In this document: positions 18,077-27,988 of the stretch, piece by piece
How positions within the stretch are numbered: position 1 is the stretch's first letter
Layout of the letters: the number at the start of each line of letters is the position of its first letter
DNA from: Aquitalea aquatilis
GTDB lineage: Bacteria; Pseudomonadota; Gammaproteobacteria; Burkholderiales; Chromobacteriaceae
Direction of reading: 5' to 3'
Assembly: GCF_005155025.1 (NCBI RefSeq)
Contig: NZ_CP039731.1
Coordinates: forward strand, 682,001 to 746,000
Length of the DNA stretch: 64,000 bases
Notes under the pieces: generated by a model
The model's database searches: none
The model's input: the letters and a program-made list of their open reading frames with translations, nothing else
What the model was told of the DNA's origin: nothing
Translations under genes and position numbers: made by a program

Positions 18077-19933
18077 ATGTGTGGAATTGCCGGTTTCTTT
18101 TCCCGGACACCCGTTGCTGCGGCAACGGCCGATGCCATGTTGCTGGAACTGGCCCGTCGCGGGCCGGATGCCGCCCACCAGCTGCGGCTGGACCAGCAGG
18201 GCCAGAGCGCGGCGGATGACGCCATTCACAATGCCTTGCTGCATGCGCGCCTGTCCATCATCGACCCGCGCCCGGAGGCCGACCAGCCCATGCGCAACGA
18301 CGATGGCCAGCTGTGGATCTGCTACAACGGCGAAGTCTACGACTGGGAAAACGACAAGCGCGAGCTGGAACAGGCCGGCGCGGTGTTCCGCACCCATTCC
18401 GATACCGAATTCATCCTGCGGGCCTACGAAGCCTGGGGCATCGATGGCCTGCTGAGCCGGCTGCGTGGCATGTTTGCCTTTGCCATTCTCGATCTGCGCC
18501 AGGGCAAGGTGCATCTGGCGCGCGACCGCATGGGCGAAAAACCGCTGCTGTACGCGCTGCTGGATGGCAATCTGGCCTTCGGTTCGCTGGTACGCGCGGT
18601 GCTACCGTTTGTACCACTGGCACAGCGCCAGTTCTCGGCCAGCGCCATCGACGCCTATCTGGCGCACCGCTACATTCCGGCACCGGCCACGGTCTTCCAG
18701 CCTATCCAGCGCCTGGAAAACGGCTATTGCCTGGAATTCGACCTTGCCAGTCGTCAATTGAAGAAGCGTCGTTACTGGCAACCCGGCGCCGAAGCCGGCG
18801 ACTGGCTGCCCGAGTTGGACCACGCAGTCGCCATGCGCACCGTGGCCGACCGCCCGCTGGGCGTGCTGCTGTCCGGCGGTATCGACTCCACCCTGATCGC
18901 CAGCCGCTTGGCCGGACAGGGTTATCAGCAGTTTTCCACTTTTACCGCAGCCTTTCCGGGCAGCACGCTGGATGAATCAGTCGACGCGGCCGATTCCGCC
19001 CAGCGCATGGGCCTGCAGAACGTACGCATCAACATGCCAGACAATCTGGCGGCCGATTTCTCGCGCATCGTGGCCGATCTGGACCAGCCCTTTGCCGATC
19101 CATCCAGCTTTCCCACCTGGTATCTGGCACGCGAAGTCAGCAAGCAGGTGAAGGTGGTACTGGTGGGCGATGGCGGCGATGAGCTGCTGGCCGGCTACAA
19201 GCGCATGAACAAGCATCTGCGTACGCGCTGGCGGCGGCATATCCGCCTGCCGCTGGGCATACGCCCGGCCTTGTCTGGTAAGCAGGGCAAGCTGGCGACT
19301 GAACTGGCCATGGACTGGCAGGCAGCTTACTCGCTGCGTTTTTCCGGCCTGACACCGGGCCAACGCCGCTTCCTGCAGGGCGGCCGCAAGCTGCAGCAGC
19401 TGTGCTACTGGCGCCAGCCGGATCATATCGGCCCCGAGGCCAGCGATGCCGTACCCGGCCTGCAAAGCCTGCTGGCCATCGATTTTGCCAATTATCTGCC
19501 GGACTACATCCTGCAAAAGTCCGATCTGTGCACCATGGCGCACGGACTGGAAAGCCGCGCCCCGCTACTGGACCACCGCCTGTATCAGCATCTGCTGGCT
19601 ACATCCGATGCCGAGCGCTACACCCAGCCAGCCAAGCTGATTTTCCGCCGTGCCATGCACCCGGCCCTGCCGGCCGACTTTTTCCAGCGCAAGAAGCGCG
19701 GCTTCAATCCGCCGCTGGCAGGCTGGCTGCAAACCAGCCTGGCCGAACGCTTCGCCGGTCTGGGCCAGCGACTGAGCCGCCTGACGGGTGGCCAACTGGA
19801 TGCACAGGCGGTGGATGCTTTCAGCCAGGCATACCGCCAGGGTGAGGCGGCACTGGCCGAACAGGTATTGCAATTGCTGATTCTGGACGAAAGTCTGCAG
19901 CAGCTGGATGCGCTGCGCCGCGCCCTACCCTAA
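18077..19933 (+). CDS. asnB: Asparagine synthase (glutamine-hydrolysing)
   Basis: AsnB makes asparagine from aspartate with glutamine nitrogen and ATP. Cys2 right after the start (MCGIAGFF) is the glutaminase nucleophile, which fixes the start at 18077 although the frame is open upstream. The class II amidotransferase domain runs to about residue 210. The synthetase domain shows the PP-loop LLSGGIDSTLIAS near 265 and LVGDGGDELLAGY near 365. At 618 residues it is at the long end of the family and resembles versions found near polysaccharide loci. Such paralogues may amidate sugars or peptides, so the physiological product is inferred. It follows the WrbA-like gene on the same strand after 88 bp. 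Confidence 0.85.
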   Translation: MCGIAGFFSRTPVAAATADAMLLELARRGPDAAHQLRLDQQGQSAADDAIHNALLHARLSIIDPRPEADQPMRNDDGQLWICYNGEVYDWENDKRELEQAGAVFRTHSDTEFILRAYEAWGIDGLLSRLRGMFAFAILDLRQGKVHLARDRMGEKPLLYALLDGNLAFGSLVRAVLPFVPLAQRQFSASAIDAYLAHRYIPAPATVFQPIQRLENGYCLEFDLASRQLKKRRYWQPGAEAGDWLPELDHAVAMRTVADRPLGVLLSGGIDSTLIASRLAGQGYQQFSTFTAAFPGSTLDESVDAADSAQRMGLQNVRINMPDNLAADFSRIVADLDQPFADPSSFPTWYLAREVSKQVKVVLVGDGGDELLAGYKRMNKHLRTRWRRHIRLPLGIRPALSGKQGKLATELAMDWQAAYSLRFSGLTPGQRRFLQGGRKLQQLCYWRQPDHIGPEASDAVPGLQSLLAIDFANYLPDYILQKSDLCTMAHGLESRAPLLDHRLYQHLLATSDAERYTQPAKLIFRRAMHPALPADFFQRKKRGFNPPLAGWLQTSLAERFAGLGQRLSRLTGGQLDAQAVDAFSQAYRQGEAALAEQVLQLLILDESLQQLDALRRALP

Positions 19934-19958
19934 AACCGGCAAGGACCTTGGCAGGGTC

Positions 19959-20771
19959 CTAGCCCCCGGACAGCACCGGGTAAGCCGGCTGCGGCTGGGC
20001 GTAAAAACTGCTGGGCGATACCCCCAGCTCGCGCTTGAACATGGTGGCAAAGGCACTGGGGCTGGCATAGCCCAGGTCCAGCGCCACTTCCAGCACACTG
20101 GCCCCGCAGGCCAGCTTTTCCAGTGCGGCAATCAGCCTGGCCTGCCGCCGCCACTGCCCCAGCGACAGGCCGGTTTCGCGGCTGAAGCGCCGCTGCAGCG
20201 TGCGCGCATCCATGGCCAGTTGCTCAGCCCACTCCTCCACCGAACGCGCATCGCCCGGCTCGGCCTGCAGTACATCACACAAGCCCTGCAAGGCCGGACT
20301 TTGCGGCCTGGGCAAAGACAGCGCCAGCGTGGGCAGGCTGCGGATTTCATCCAGCAGCAGCTTCATCAGCCGCTCGTCACGCGAATCCGCCGCATACGGT
20401 ACGGCAATATCCATGGCGGCCAGAATCAGCTCGCGCAACAAGGGCGAGATGGCCAGCACCCGGCATTCCTGCGGCAGCCCGTCCAGGCTGTCTTCCCGCA
20501 CATACACCGTGCGCATGCGTACCGCGCTGATCATCCGCACCTGATGCCAGGTGTCGATTGGCAGCCAGATGCCACGGGTGGGCGGCACAATCCATTGCCC
20601 CAGCGCCGTGCTCACCACCATCACGCCTTCCACCGCATACAATAATTGAGCCGTCGGGTGGGCATGGCGCGGCGTATCTTCGCCAGCCGGGTAATCGCGG
20701 GCCTTGGCCACCACCGGGGCGATGCCGGTGTCGTACTGGTGCAGGTGTTGATAATCTGGCATCGCTGTCAT
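19959..20771 (-). CDS. AraC family transcriptional regulator (NimR-like)
   Basis: This 270-residue protein has an N-terminal cupin-type sensing domain (HAHPTAQLLYAVEGVM, IWLPIDTWHQVRM). The C-terminal AraC double helix-turn-helix contains LSLGQWRRQARL and GYASPSAFATMFKRELG. The layout matches NimR of E. coli, which represses the divergent nimT exporter. Here the divergent gene is also an MFS exporter, 89 bp away, so local autoregulation plus control of that exporter is likely. ATG 20771 is preceded by GCGAGAAA. The ligand is unknown. Confidence 0.88.
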   Translation of the reverse strand: MTAMPDYQHLHQYDTGIAPVVAKARDYPAGEDTPRHAHPTAQLLYAVEGVMVVSTALGQWIVPPTRGIWLPIDTWHQVRMISAVRMRTVYVREDSLDGLPQECRVLAISPLLRELILAAMDIAVPYAADSRDERLMKLLLDEIRSLPTLALSLPRPQSPALQGLCDVLQAEPGDARSVEEWAEQLAMDARTLQRRFSRETGLSLGQWRRQARLIAALEKLACGASVLEVALDLGYASPSAFATMFKRELGVSPSSFYAQPQPAYPVLSGG

Positions 20772-20860
20772 TTTCTCGCAGATGATTGCCCCTCATGCGC
20801 AGGACGGGCAGGACACCCCTTGATAGCATGATGAACCCACCACAGCAAGAAGACCTCATC

Positions 20861-22057
20861 ATGACAAGCGCCAGCCAGAGCATGGCCCCGCCGCAGGACA
20901 CCCGTTTCCGGGTATTGGGTGCCATCAGCTTTACCCATTTCCTCAACGACATGCTGCAGTCGCTGATTCTGGCCATCTACCCGGTACTCAAGGGCGGCTT
21001 TCACCTGAGCTTTGCCCAGATCGGCCTGATGACCCTGGTGTACCAGTGCACCGCCTCGCTGCTGCAGCCGCTGGTCGGCATCTATACCGACAAGCGCCCG
21101 CTGCCCTATTCGCTGGTATTCGGCATGGGAGCGACGCTGTGCGGGCTGCTGCTGCTGTCGGTCGCCCCCAACTATCACACGCTGTTGATCGCGGCGGCAC
21201 TGGTGGGGACTGGCTCGTCCATTTTTCACCCGGAATCCTCACGCGTGGCGCGCATGGCCTCGGGTGGCCGCCATGGTCTGGCGCAATCGCTGTTTCAGGT
21301 GGGCGGCAATGCCGGTTCTGCCACCGGCCCCTTGCTGGCCGCGCTAGTGGTGTTTCCCTACGGCCAACCCAGCCTGGCCTGGTTTTCGCTGGCGGCCTTG
21401 CTCGGCATGCTGGTGCTGTGGCGCATCGGCATCTGGTATAGCCACCAGCAGCGCAGCGCCAAGGCACACAAGGCTGTGGTGCCCACTGGCCTGTCGCCGG
21501 GCCGCACTGCCTTCACCCTGGGCATACTGGTGCTGCTGGTCTTTTCCAAGTATTTCTACCTCACCAGCATTACCAGCTATTTCACCTTTTACCTGATGCA
21601 GCACTTCGGGCTAGGGGTGCAGGCAGCACAGCTGCACCTGTTCATCTTCCTGTTTGCCGTGGCCGCCGGCACGGTACTGGGTGGCCCGATTGGCGATGCC
21701 ATCGGCCGCAAGCGGGTGATCTGGTTCTCGATTCTGGGCGTGGCCCCGTTCACCCTGGCGCTGCCGCATGTGGACCTGTTCTGGACCAGCGTGCTGTCCT
21801 TCATCATCGGCTTTATCCTGGCATCGGCCTTCTCCGCCATTCTGGTGTACGCGCAGGAGCTGGTGCCGGGCAAGGTGGGCATGGTGTCCGGGCTGTTCTT
21901 CGGCTTTGCCTTCGGCATTGGCGGCATCGGCGCGGCCGTACTGGGCAAGGTGGCCGACCACTACGGCATCGAAACCGTGTACCAGCTATGCGCCTTCCTG
22001 CCTTTGCTGGGCATCATCACCGTGCTGTTGCCCGATCTGCACCACAAAAAAGCCTGA
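20861..22057 (+). CDS. MFS exporter, fosmidomycin-resistance (Fsr) type
   Basis: This is a 398-residue, 12-segment major facilitator protein. Conserved Fsr features are SFTHFLNDMLQSLILAIYPVL, GTGSSIFHPESSRVARMASG and FQVGGNAGSATGPLLAA. Fsr proteins export fosmidomycin and some other compounds. Several in-frame starts exist; ATG 20861 follows an AAGAAGA site and gives the usual N-terminus. It is divergent from a NimR-like AraC gene, its likely regulator. A strong terminator follows. The natural substrate is not evident. Confidence 0.88.
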   Translation: MTSASQSMAPPQDTRFRVLGAISFTHFLNDMLQSLILAIYPVLKGGFHLSFAQIGLMTLVYQCTASLLQPLVGIYTDKRPLPYSLVFGMGATLCGLLLLSVAPNYHTLLIAAALVGTGSSIFHPESSRVARMASGGRHGLAQSLFQVGGNAGSATGPLLAALVVFPYGQPSLAWFSLAALLGMLVLWRIGIWYSHQQRSAKAHKAVVPTGLSPGRTAFTLGILVLLVFSKYFYLTSITSYFTFYLMQHFGLGVQAAQLHLFIFLFAVAAGTVLGGPIGDAIGRKRVIWFSILGVAPFTLALPHVDLFWTSVLSFIIGFILASAFSAILVYAQELVPGKVGMVSGLFFGFAFGIGGIGAAVLGKVADHYGIETVYQLCAFLPLLGIITVLLPDLHHKKA

Positions 22058-22074
22058 GCAACGCAGCCCAAAGC

Positions 22075-22102
22075 AAAACCGGCCATCACGGCCGGTTTTT
22101 TT
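22075..22102. terminator. Bidirectional terminator between fsr-like and mliC-like genes
   Basis: An 8-bp GC-rich stem (22077-22084 with 22090-22097, loop ATCAC) is followed by TTTTT on the plus strand and by a TTTT run (22075-22078) on the minus strand. It sits at the 3' ends of two convergent genes. Confidence 0.85.
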
Positions 22103-22497
22103 CATGGTGTGGGCTGAGCGGGACTGGCCCCGGCCAGCGGCTGGCAATCCCGCGCCAGCGCCCGCCCGCCACGGGTCAGCAATACCGACTGCTCACCCTT
22201 GTTCCACCACACCAGTTGCTGGCTGGCATAGCGTACACCGCTGGCACTGCTCACCCGCACCAGCCGGTAGTGCTGCCCCTGCCAGAGAATACGGATGGGC
22301 AGCACATCGGCCACTTCCGGCTGCGGGTATTCCACACTGAGCAGGCGGTGGGCCGCGCACTGGTAATCCACCCGCTGCATGGCAGGTATCGTTTCGGCGG
22401 TGCCCGCCTCGCCAGCATTTTCCGGCGACAGGGCTTGTGGTTCGGCCAGCAGCGGCAAGGGCAGCAGGCAGGCCAGCAATACAGGCAAGAACTTCAT
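22102..22497 (-). CDS. MliC/PliC-like lysozyme inhibitor, periplasmic
   Basis: This 131-residue secreted protein has a signal peptide (MKFLPVLLACLLPLPLLA, cleavage before EP). The mature part holds VDYQCAAHRLLSVEY, SASGVRYASQQLVWWNKGEQ and LLTRGG, the pattern of the MliC family of C-type lysozyme inhibitors, including the SGxxY-type loop that enters the lysozyme active site. Two cysteines in the mature part may form a disulfide. The start is set by the ATGA overlap with the upstream AmpG-like gene (22494-22497). A longer open frame upstream is just the shadow of that gene. Unlike classical MliC it is probably not a lipoprotein. Confidence 0.78.
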   Translation of the reverse strand: MKFLPVLLACLLPLPLLAEPQALSPENAGEAGTAETIPAMQRVDYQCAAHRLLSVEYPQPEVADVLPIRILWQGQHYRLVRVSSASGVRYASQQLVWWNKGEQSVLLTRGGRALARDCQPLAGASPAQPTP

Positions 22498-23774
22498 GGC
22501 GCTTCCTTGTCGATGGCATCCCCATTCCACGGGGCCACCTTCAGCAACAACAACATGCCGGGCAAGGCCAGTACGGCGCACAGCAGGAAAAATCCGCCCC
22601 AGCCCACGGCATCCACAATATAGCCGGTCGCGGCATTGGCAAAAGTGCGCGGCACGGCAGACAGGCTGGTAAACAGGGCAAACTGGGTGGCGGTATAGGC
22701 CGGATGAGTGGTGCGGGCGATAAAGGCGACAAAGGCTGCCGTACCCAGGCCCACGCCCAGTGCCTCGAAACCGATCACCAGCGCCAGCTGGCCTAACTGG
22801 ACAGGACCAATCTGCTGAAAATGGCCGTAGCTGGCCAGCCAGGCAAAACCCAGTATCGACAGCAACTGCACCACGCCAAACAGCCATAGCGCACGGTTGA
22901 TGCCCAGCTTCAGCATCCACACCCCGCCCAGCAGGCCACCGATGACCGCCGGCCACAATCCGGCATTCTTGGCCACCAGACCGATCTGTGATTTGGCAAA
23001 ACCCATGTCCAGATAAAACGGTGTGGCCAGGGCGGTGGCCATGCTGTCACCCAGCTTGTACAGGAAGATAAAGCCCAGAATGGTAGCGGCAGTCTGCCAG
23101 CCCTGGCGCTGAATGAATTCGTGAAAGGGCTCCACCACCGCCTCACGCAGCGTCTTGGGCGGTGCAGCGCGCAAGGCAGGCTCACTCACCAGCAGGGTCA
23201 TCAGCACGCCCGGCAGCATGAACAGGGCACTGATGATGAATACATTCTGCCAACTGGTGTGGTCGGCCAGGATCAGCGACAAAGAGCCCGGCACCAGGCC
23301 GGCCAGCCGATAGGCATTGATATGCACCGAGTTGCCCAGCCCCAGTTCGGCATCAGTCAGCAGTTCGCGGCGGTAGGCATCCAGCACGATGTCCTGGCTG
23401 GCGGAAAAAAAGGCAACCACCGCTGCCAGCATGGCGATCTGCTGCAGTTGCAGCCGTGGATCGAACAAGCCGAACAAGGCCATGCTGACCAGCAAGGCCA
23501 GCTGGCTGAGCAGCATCCAGCCGCGCCGTCGTCCCAGCAGCGGCGGCACGAAACGGTCCAGTAGCGGCGACCACAGGAATTTCCAGGTATAGGGCAGGCC
23601 GATCAACGCAAACAGGCCGATGGCCTTGAGGTTGACGCCCTCGCTGCGCAGCCAGGCCGGCAACAGGTTGATCAGCAGATACAGCGGCAGACCGGAGGCA
23701 AAACCGGTGAAAACGCAAATCAGCATGCGGCGCGACAAGATGGCCTCGCGCCAGTGCAGGGGAGCTTGTTTCAT
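22494..23774 (-). CDS. ampG: AmpG-like muropeptide permease (MFS)
   Basis: AmpG imports anhydromuropeptides from the periplasm for peptidoglycan recycling and, where present, AmpR/beta-lactamase signalling. The 426-residue protein has 12 or more membrane segments. Family features include GFASGLPLYLLINLLPAWLR, GLPYTWKFLWSPLLDR, RRRGW and FSASQDIVLDAYRRELL. The start at ATG 23774 follows AAGGA and matches the family; an earlier in-frame start is unlikely. It is translationally coupled to the MliC-like gene downstream. Confidence 0.88.
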   Translation of the reverse strand: MKQAPLHWREAILSRRMLICVFTGFASGLPLYLLINLLPAWLRSEGVNLKAIGLFALIGLPYTWKFLWSPLLDRFVPPLLGRRRGWMLLSQLALLVSMALFGLFDPRLQLQQIAMLAAVVAFFSASQDIVLDAYRRELLTDAELGLGNSVHINAYRLAGLVPGSLSLILADHTSWQNVFIISALFMLPGVLMTLLVSEPALRAAPPKTLREAVVEPFHEFIQRQGWQTAATILGFIFLYKLGDSMATALATPFYLDMGFAKSQIGLVAKNAGLWPAVIGGLLGGVWMLKLGINRALWLFGVVQLLSILGFAWLASYGHFQQIGPVQLGQLALVIGFEALGVGLGTAAFVAFIARTTHPAYTATQFALFTSLSAVPRTFANAATGYIVDAVGWGGFFLLCAVLALPGMLLLLKVAPWNGDAIDKEAP

Positions 23775-23841
23775 GAATCCTTGTGGCCGGGGCCAGCAAT
23801 GCAAAAAGGCGACCGTAGCCGCCTTTGTGGGTCATCGGTAC

Positions 23842-24444
23842 TCAGCCAGGCTGGCGGGCTACCCGGTAAAACGCCAGGCTACCGCGCAGATTGGGCAGGA
23901 AATGAATGCGCTTTTCTTCGTTCATCACCACCCGCTCCAGCACACGGATGCCGTTCTTGGCACACAGTGCCTCAAAGTCGCCCAGCATGCACCAGTGAAT
24001 GTTCGGCGTGTTGTACCACTCGTAGGGAATGGTTTCCGACACCGGCATATGGCCTTGCAGAATCTGCCAGCGGTTTTCCCAGTAGCCGAAATTGGGGAAG
24101 GTGACGATGGCCTCGCGGCCCACGCGCAGCATTTCCACCAGAATCTGCTCGGTATTGTGCATGGCCTGGATGGTCTGCGACAACACCACATGGTCGAAGC
24201 GCTGGTCTTCGAATTCGGCCAGACCGGTTTCCAGGTTGCCCTGAATGGCGTTGACGCCGGCTTCCACGCAACGCACCACATTGTTGACGTCGAAATCCAC
24301 GCCGTAGCCACGCACGGCCTTGTGGCGGTTCAGCCAGGACAGCAAGGCACCATCGCCGCAACCCAGGTCCAGCACCCGGCTGGACGGTGCCACCCAGTCG
24401 GCAATCAGTTGCAGGTCGGCACGCAAAGTGTTGGTGGCGCTCAT
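23842..24444 (-). CDS. metW: Methionine biosynthesis protein MetW
   Basis: MetW (200 residues) is a small class I methyltransferase-fold protein required with MetX for homoserine acylation in many proteobacteria. The SAM-site-like motif [12 protein letters not shown] is at residues 20-31, and [12 protein letters not shown], typical of MetW, lies near 118. It overlaps the end of metX by 4 bp (ATGA), so the two are coupled. Whether it methylates anything is not known from sequence. Confidence 0.93.
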   Translation of the reverse strand: MSATNTLRADLQLIADWVAPSSRVLDLGCGDGALLSWLNRHKAVRGYGVDFDVNNVVRCVEAGVNAIQGNLETGLAEFEDQRFDHVVLSQTIQAMHNTEQILVEMLRVGREAIVTFPNFGYWENRWQILQGHMPVSETIPYEWYNTPNIHWCMLGDFEALCAKNGIRVLERVVMNEEKRIHFLPNLRGSLAFYRVARQPG

Positions 24445-25583
24445 GCTGTCACCTCCTCGGCCACGCGGTTCAGATAGGCGCGCATCAGGTTGACATAGGG
24501 CTCGTCCAGCATCAGGAAGGCATCATGGCCGTGGACTGATTCGATTTCGCCGTACACCACCTCCTTGTCGGCCGCCACCAGCGCCTTGACGATCTCGCGC
24601 GAGCGCTCCGGCGAGAAGCGCCAGTCCGAGGTAAAGCTGGCCACCATGAAGCGGGCCGTGGCCTTTTTCAGCGCGGCCACGATATCGTCGTTCAGATCCT
24701 TGGCCGGGTCGAAGTAGTCCAGTGCCTTGGTCATCAAAAGATAGGTATTGGCATCGAAATAATCGGAAAACTTGTCGCCCTGGTAGCGCAGGTAGGATTC
24801 GATCTCGAATTCCACCTCGAAGCCAAACTGGTAGTCGCCGCTTTTGAGCATGCGGCCGAATTTCTCGCCCATGCCATCATCGGACAGATAGGTGATATGG
24901 CCCAGCATGCGCGCCAGCCGCAGGCCGCGACGCGGGATGGCATCCTGCGCGTAGAAGTCGCCGCCATGGAAATCGGGGTCGGTGAGGATGGCCTGCCGGG
25001 CCACATCATTAAACGCGATGTTCTGCGCCGACAGTTTGGGGGCCGAAGCAATCACCAGGGCATGGGCCACCCGCTCCGGGTAGTCGATGCTCCATTGCAA
25101 GGCCTGCATGCCGCCCAGGCTGCCGCCGATGATGGCGGCCCAGCGGGCGATGCCCAGCCGGTCGGCCAGCCGCGCCTGCGAGCGCACCCAGTCCGGCACC
25201 GTGACCACCGGGAAGGTCGAACCCCAGGGCTGGCCGGTGGCCGGATTAATGGAAGAGGGACCGGTGCTGCCATGGCAGCCACCCAGATTATTCACCCCCA
25301 CCACAAAGAAACGGTTGGTATCGATGGGCTTGCCGGGGCCGACCATATTGTCCCACCAGCCGGCGGCCTTATCATCGGCAGCATAACGGCCAGCCACATG
25401 GTGGTGGCCGGACAGGGCATGGCAGATCAGGATGGCATTGCTGCGCGCAGCGTTCAGCGTGCCATAGGTTTCGAAGCATAGCTGGTAAGTCGGCAACACC
25501 GCTGCGCTGGACAGATGCAGCGGGGTATCGAATACCGCTGTCTGCGCCTGCACGATGCCGACGGACCTTGTCAGATCGGACAT
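24441..25583 (-). CDS. metX: Homoserine O-acyltransferase MetX
   Basis: This alpha/beta-hydrolase fold enzyme (380 residues) activates homoserine for methionine synthesis. The catalytic Ser is in [12 protein letters not shown] near residue 150; the acid and base lie near the C-terminus (VHGHDAFL). [14 protein letters not shown] is the conserved substrate loop. MetX proteins paired with MetW in proteobacteria often use succinyl-CoA rather than acetyl-CoA; the choice is not obvious here. A TATAAT on the minus strand at 25690-25695 would give about a 100-nt leader. Confidence 0.93.
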   Translation of the reverse strand: MSDLTRSVGIVQAQTAVFDTPLHLSSAAVLPTYQLCFETYGTLNAARSNAILICHALSGHHHVAGRYAADDKAAGWWDNMVGPGKPIDTNRFFVVGVNNLGGCHGSTGPSSINPATGQPWGSTFPVVTVPDWVRSQARLADRLGIARWAAIIGGSLGGMQALQWSIDYPERVAHALVIASAPKLSAQNIAFNDVARQAILTDPDFHGGDFYAQDAIPRRGLRLARMLGHITYLSDDGMGEKFGRMLKSGDYQFGFEVEFEIESYLRYQGDKFSDYFDANTYLLMTKALDYFDPAKDLNDDIVAALKKATARFMVASFTSDWRFSPERSREIVKALVAADKEVVYGEIESVHGHDAFLMLDEPYVNLMRAYLNRVAEEVTA

Positions 25584-25609
25584 AGAAAAAAACGCCTCTA
25601 TTGATTATT

Positions 25610-25695
25610 GCCCCGCCGGCGGCCGTACCGGCCATTCTCGTTGCGGGGCCTCCTGTAGGCTACGGCTGCTATCATCGCCTGTCTGGCCGATTATA
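25610..25695 (-). promoter_or_regulatory. Probable metX promoter and folded leader
   Basis: Reading the minus strand, a perfect TATAAT lies at 25695-25690 with no clear -35. The transcribed leader can form an outer stem (25643-25649 with 25610-25616, GCCCCGC/GCGGGGC) enclosing an inner stem (25629-25633 with 25621-25625). It does not match a SAM riboswitch that I recognise. Confidence 0.4.
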
Positions 25696-25766
25696 TCCAT
25701 AGCCTTGCTTGCTCCTGAGCGGCCCGCACCGCATAATCGGCCCGGTTTTCCTGCCTGTTACCCGCC

Positions 25767-25949
25767 ATGATCGGTCGCCTGTTCCGCCTCTTGCTGCTGT
25801 TTGCCGTGCTGTATGCCATCGCGCGCTGGCTGCTGGACCGGCGTCAGCGGGCAAGCCTGCGTGAATTCATCAGCACCCTGGCCACCGCCCTGCTGGCCGC
25901 CTCGGCCATCTTCGTGCTGCTGTACTGGCTGGGTTTTCACCAGCTGTAA
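25767..25949 (+). CDS. Small two-helix membrane protein
   Basis: This 60-residue frame encodes two hydrophobic segments (about 4-20 and 38-56) separated by a basic loop, DRRQRASLREF. It is divergent from metX and lies 95 bp before the radical SAM gene. The amino-acid pattern is that of a real inner-membrane protein, and the opposite strand has no competing gene. The ribosome binding site is weak. I do not recognise a family. Confidence 0.55.
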   Translation: MIGRLFRLLLLFAVLYAIARWLLDRRQRASLREFISTLATALLAASAIFVLLYWLGFHQL

Positions 25950-26044
25950 GGGCAAGCCTTGATATGGCGCAGTGCCCGGGGCGGCCGCCACGGCTAAGCT
26001 GCCTGCTTTGTCCGCTGGCCAGGTGCCGGCGCGGCCTGCGCATC

Positions 26045-26971
26045 ATGGATCTCACCGCTTATCTGCATACCTTTGGCCATTACCTGAAGCGCCGCCACGG
26101 CCAGGCGGTGCACAAGCTGTCACTGGCAGGCGACTTTACCTGCCCCAACCGCGACGGCACACTGGGCCGTGGCGGCTGCACCTTCTGCAATGTCAAAAGC
26201 TTTGGCCGCGATGCCGGCGAGCTGTCCATCAGCGACCAGATCGCCCGCGAAAAGGGCAAGACTGATCGCGCCCACCGCTATCTCGCTTACTTTCAGGCCT
26301 ACACCAGCACCTATGCCGAAGTCAGCCGCCTGCGTCAGCTGTATGACGAAGCCACCGCCAGTGCCGATGTGGTGGGCCTGTGCGTGGGCACCCGGCCTGA
26401 CTGTGTACCGGACAGCGCACTGGAGCTGCTGGCCGATTACCAGGCTGCTGGCAAGGAAGTCTGGCTGGAGCTGGGGCTGCAAACCGCCCACGACCATACC
26501 CAGCGGCGCATTCACCGTGGCCACACCCTGGCCGATTACCGTGATGCAGTACGCCGCGCCCAGCAGCACGGCCTGGCGGTGTGTACCCACCTGATTGCCG
26601 GTCTGCCCGGCGAAGACACCGCCGATGTGCATGCCACACTGGAAACCGTGCTGGAAATCGGCGTACAGGGGCTGAAACTGCACCCGCTGATGATCGTGCG
26701 CGGCAGCCGCATGGCGGCGCAATACCAGCGCGGCGAAGTGTCGGCCATGGCGCTGGACGACTATGCCAGCCTGGCGGCCTCGCTGATCCGCCATACGCCA
26801 CCCGAGGTGGTGTTCCACCGGATATCGGCCACGGCACAGGCCCCCACCCTGATTGCGCCGGACTGGTGCGGACCACGCTGGAGCGCCCTGCAAGCCATCG
26901 CCGCCCTGCTGGCGCGTGACGGCGGCCAGGGCAGTGCACTGGGGCGCGGCTGGCTGGCTGCCACGGCCTGA
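26045..26971 (+). CDS. TIGR01212-type radical SAM protein (YhcC-like)
   Basis: This 308-residue radical SAM enzyme has the cluster-binding pattern CPNRDG followed by GGCTFC near residues 33-50, the spacing of the YhcC group rather than plain CX3CX2C. Other landmarks are VGLCVGTRPDCVPD, ELGLQTAHDHTQRRIHRGH and HLIAGLPGED. YhcC family proteins have no well-settled substrate. The start at ATG 26045 gives the conserved LHTFGHYLKRRHG N-terminus; the frame is open 27 codons upstream but those codons are unlike the family. It is monocistronic as far as can be seen. Confidence 0.88.
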   Translation: MDLTAYLHTFGHYLKRRHGQAVHKLSLAGDFTCPNRDGTLGRGGCTFCNVKSFGRDAGELSISDQIAREKGKTDRAHRYLAYFQAYTSTYAEVSRLRQLYDEATASADVVGLCVGTRPDCVPDSALELLADYQAAGKEVWLELGLQTAHDHTQRRIHRGHTLADYRDAVRRAQQHGLAVCTHLIAGLPGEDTADVHATLETVLEIGVQGLKLHPLMIVRGSRMAAQYQRGEVSAMALDDYASLAASLIRHTPPEVVFHRISATAQAPTLIAPDWCGPRWSALQAIAALLARDGGQGSALGRGWLAATA

Positions 26972-27078
26972 GGACAAATTAGTTACTGGCTATCGATCAG
27001 CCAAGAACAATCGTAAAGTTTGCATGTCAGATTCTCCTTGTTGCTGCGACAAAGAAACACAGCACCGGAGAAACCATC

Positions 27079-27987
<909 letters not shown>

Positions 27988-27988
27988 C

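Noticed and set aside
22468-22497. Lipobox-like LLAC in the MliC-like signal peptide
   Set aside because: The cysteine is only at residue 10, and a long hydrophobic stretch plus a standard cleavage site (LLA before EP) follows, so ordinary secretion fits better.
22497-22956. Upstream extension of the MliC-like frame to 284 codons
   Set aside because: The extra part is the out-of-frame shadow of ampG; the signal peptide and ATGA overlap place the start at 22497.
25586-25600. Run of seven Ts on the minus strand just before metX, as an attenuator terminator
   Set aside because: No GC-rich stem sits directly before the T-run; the leader stems end about 15 nt earlier, too far for an intrinsic terminator.
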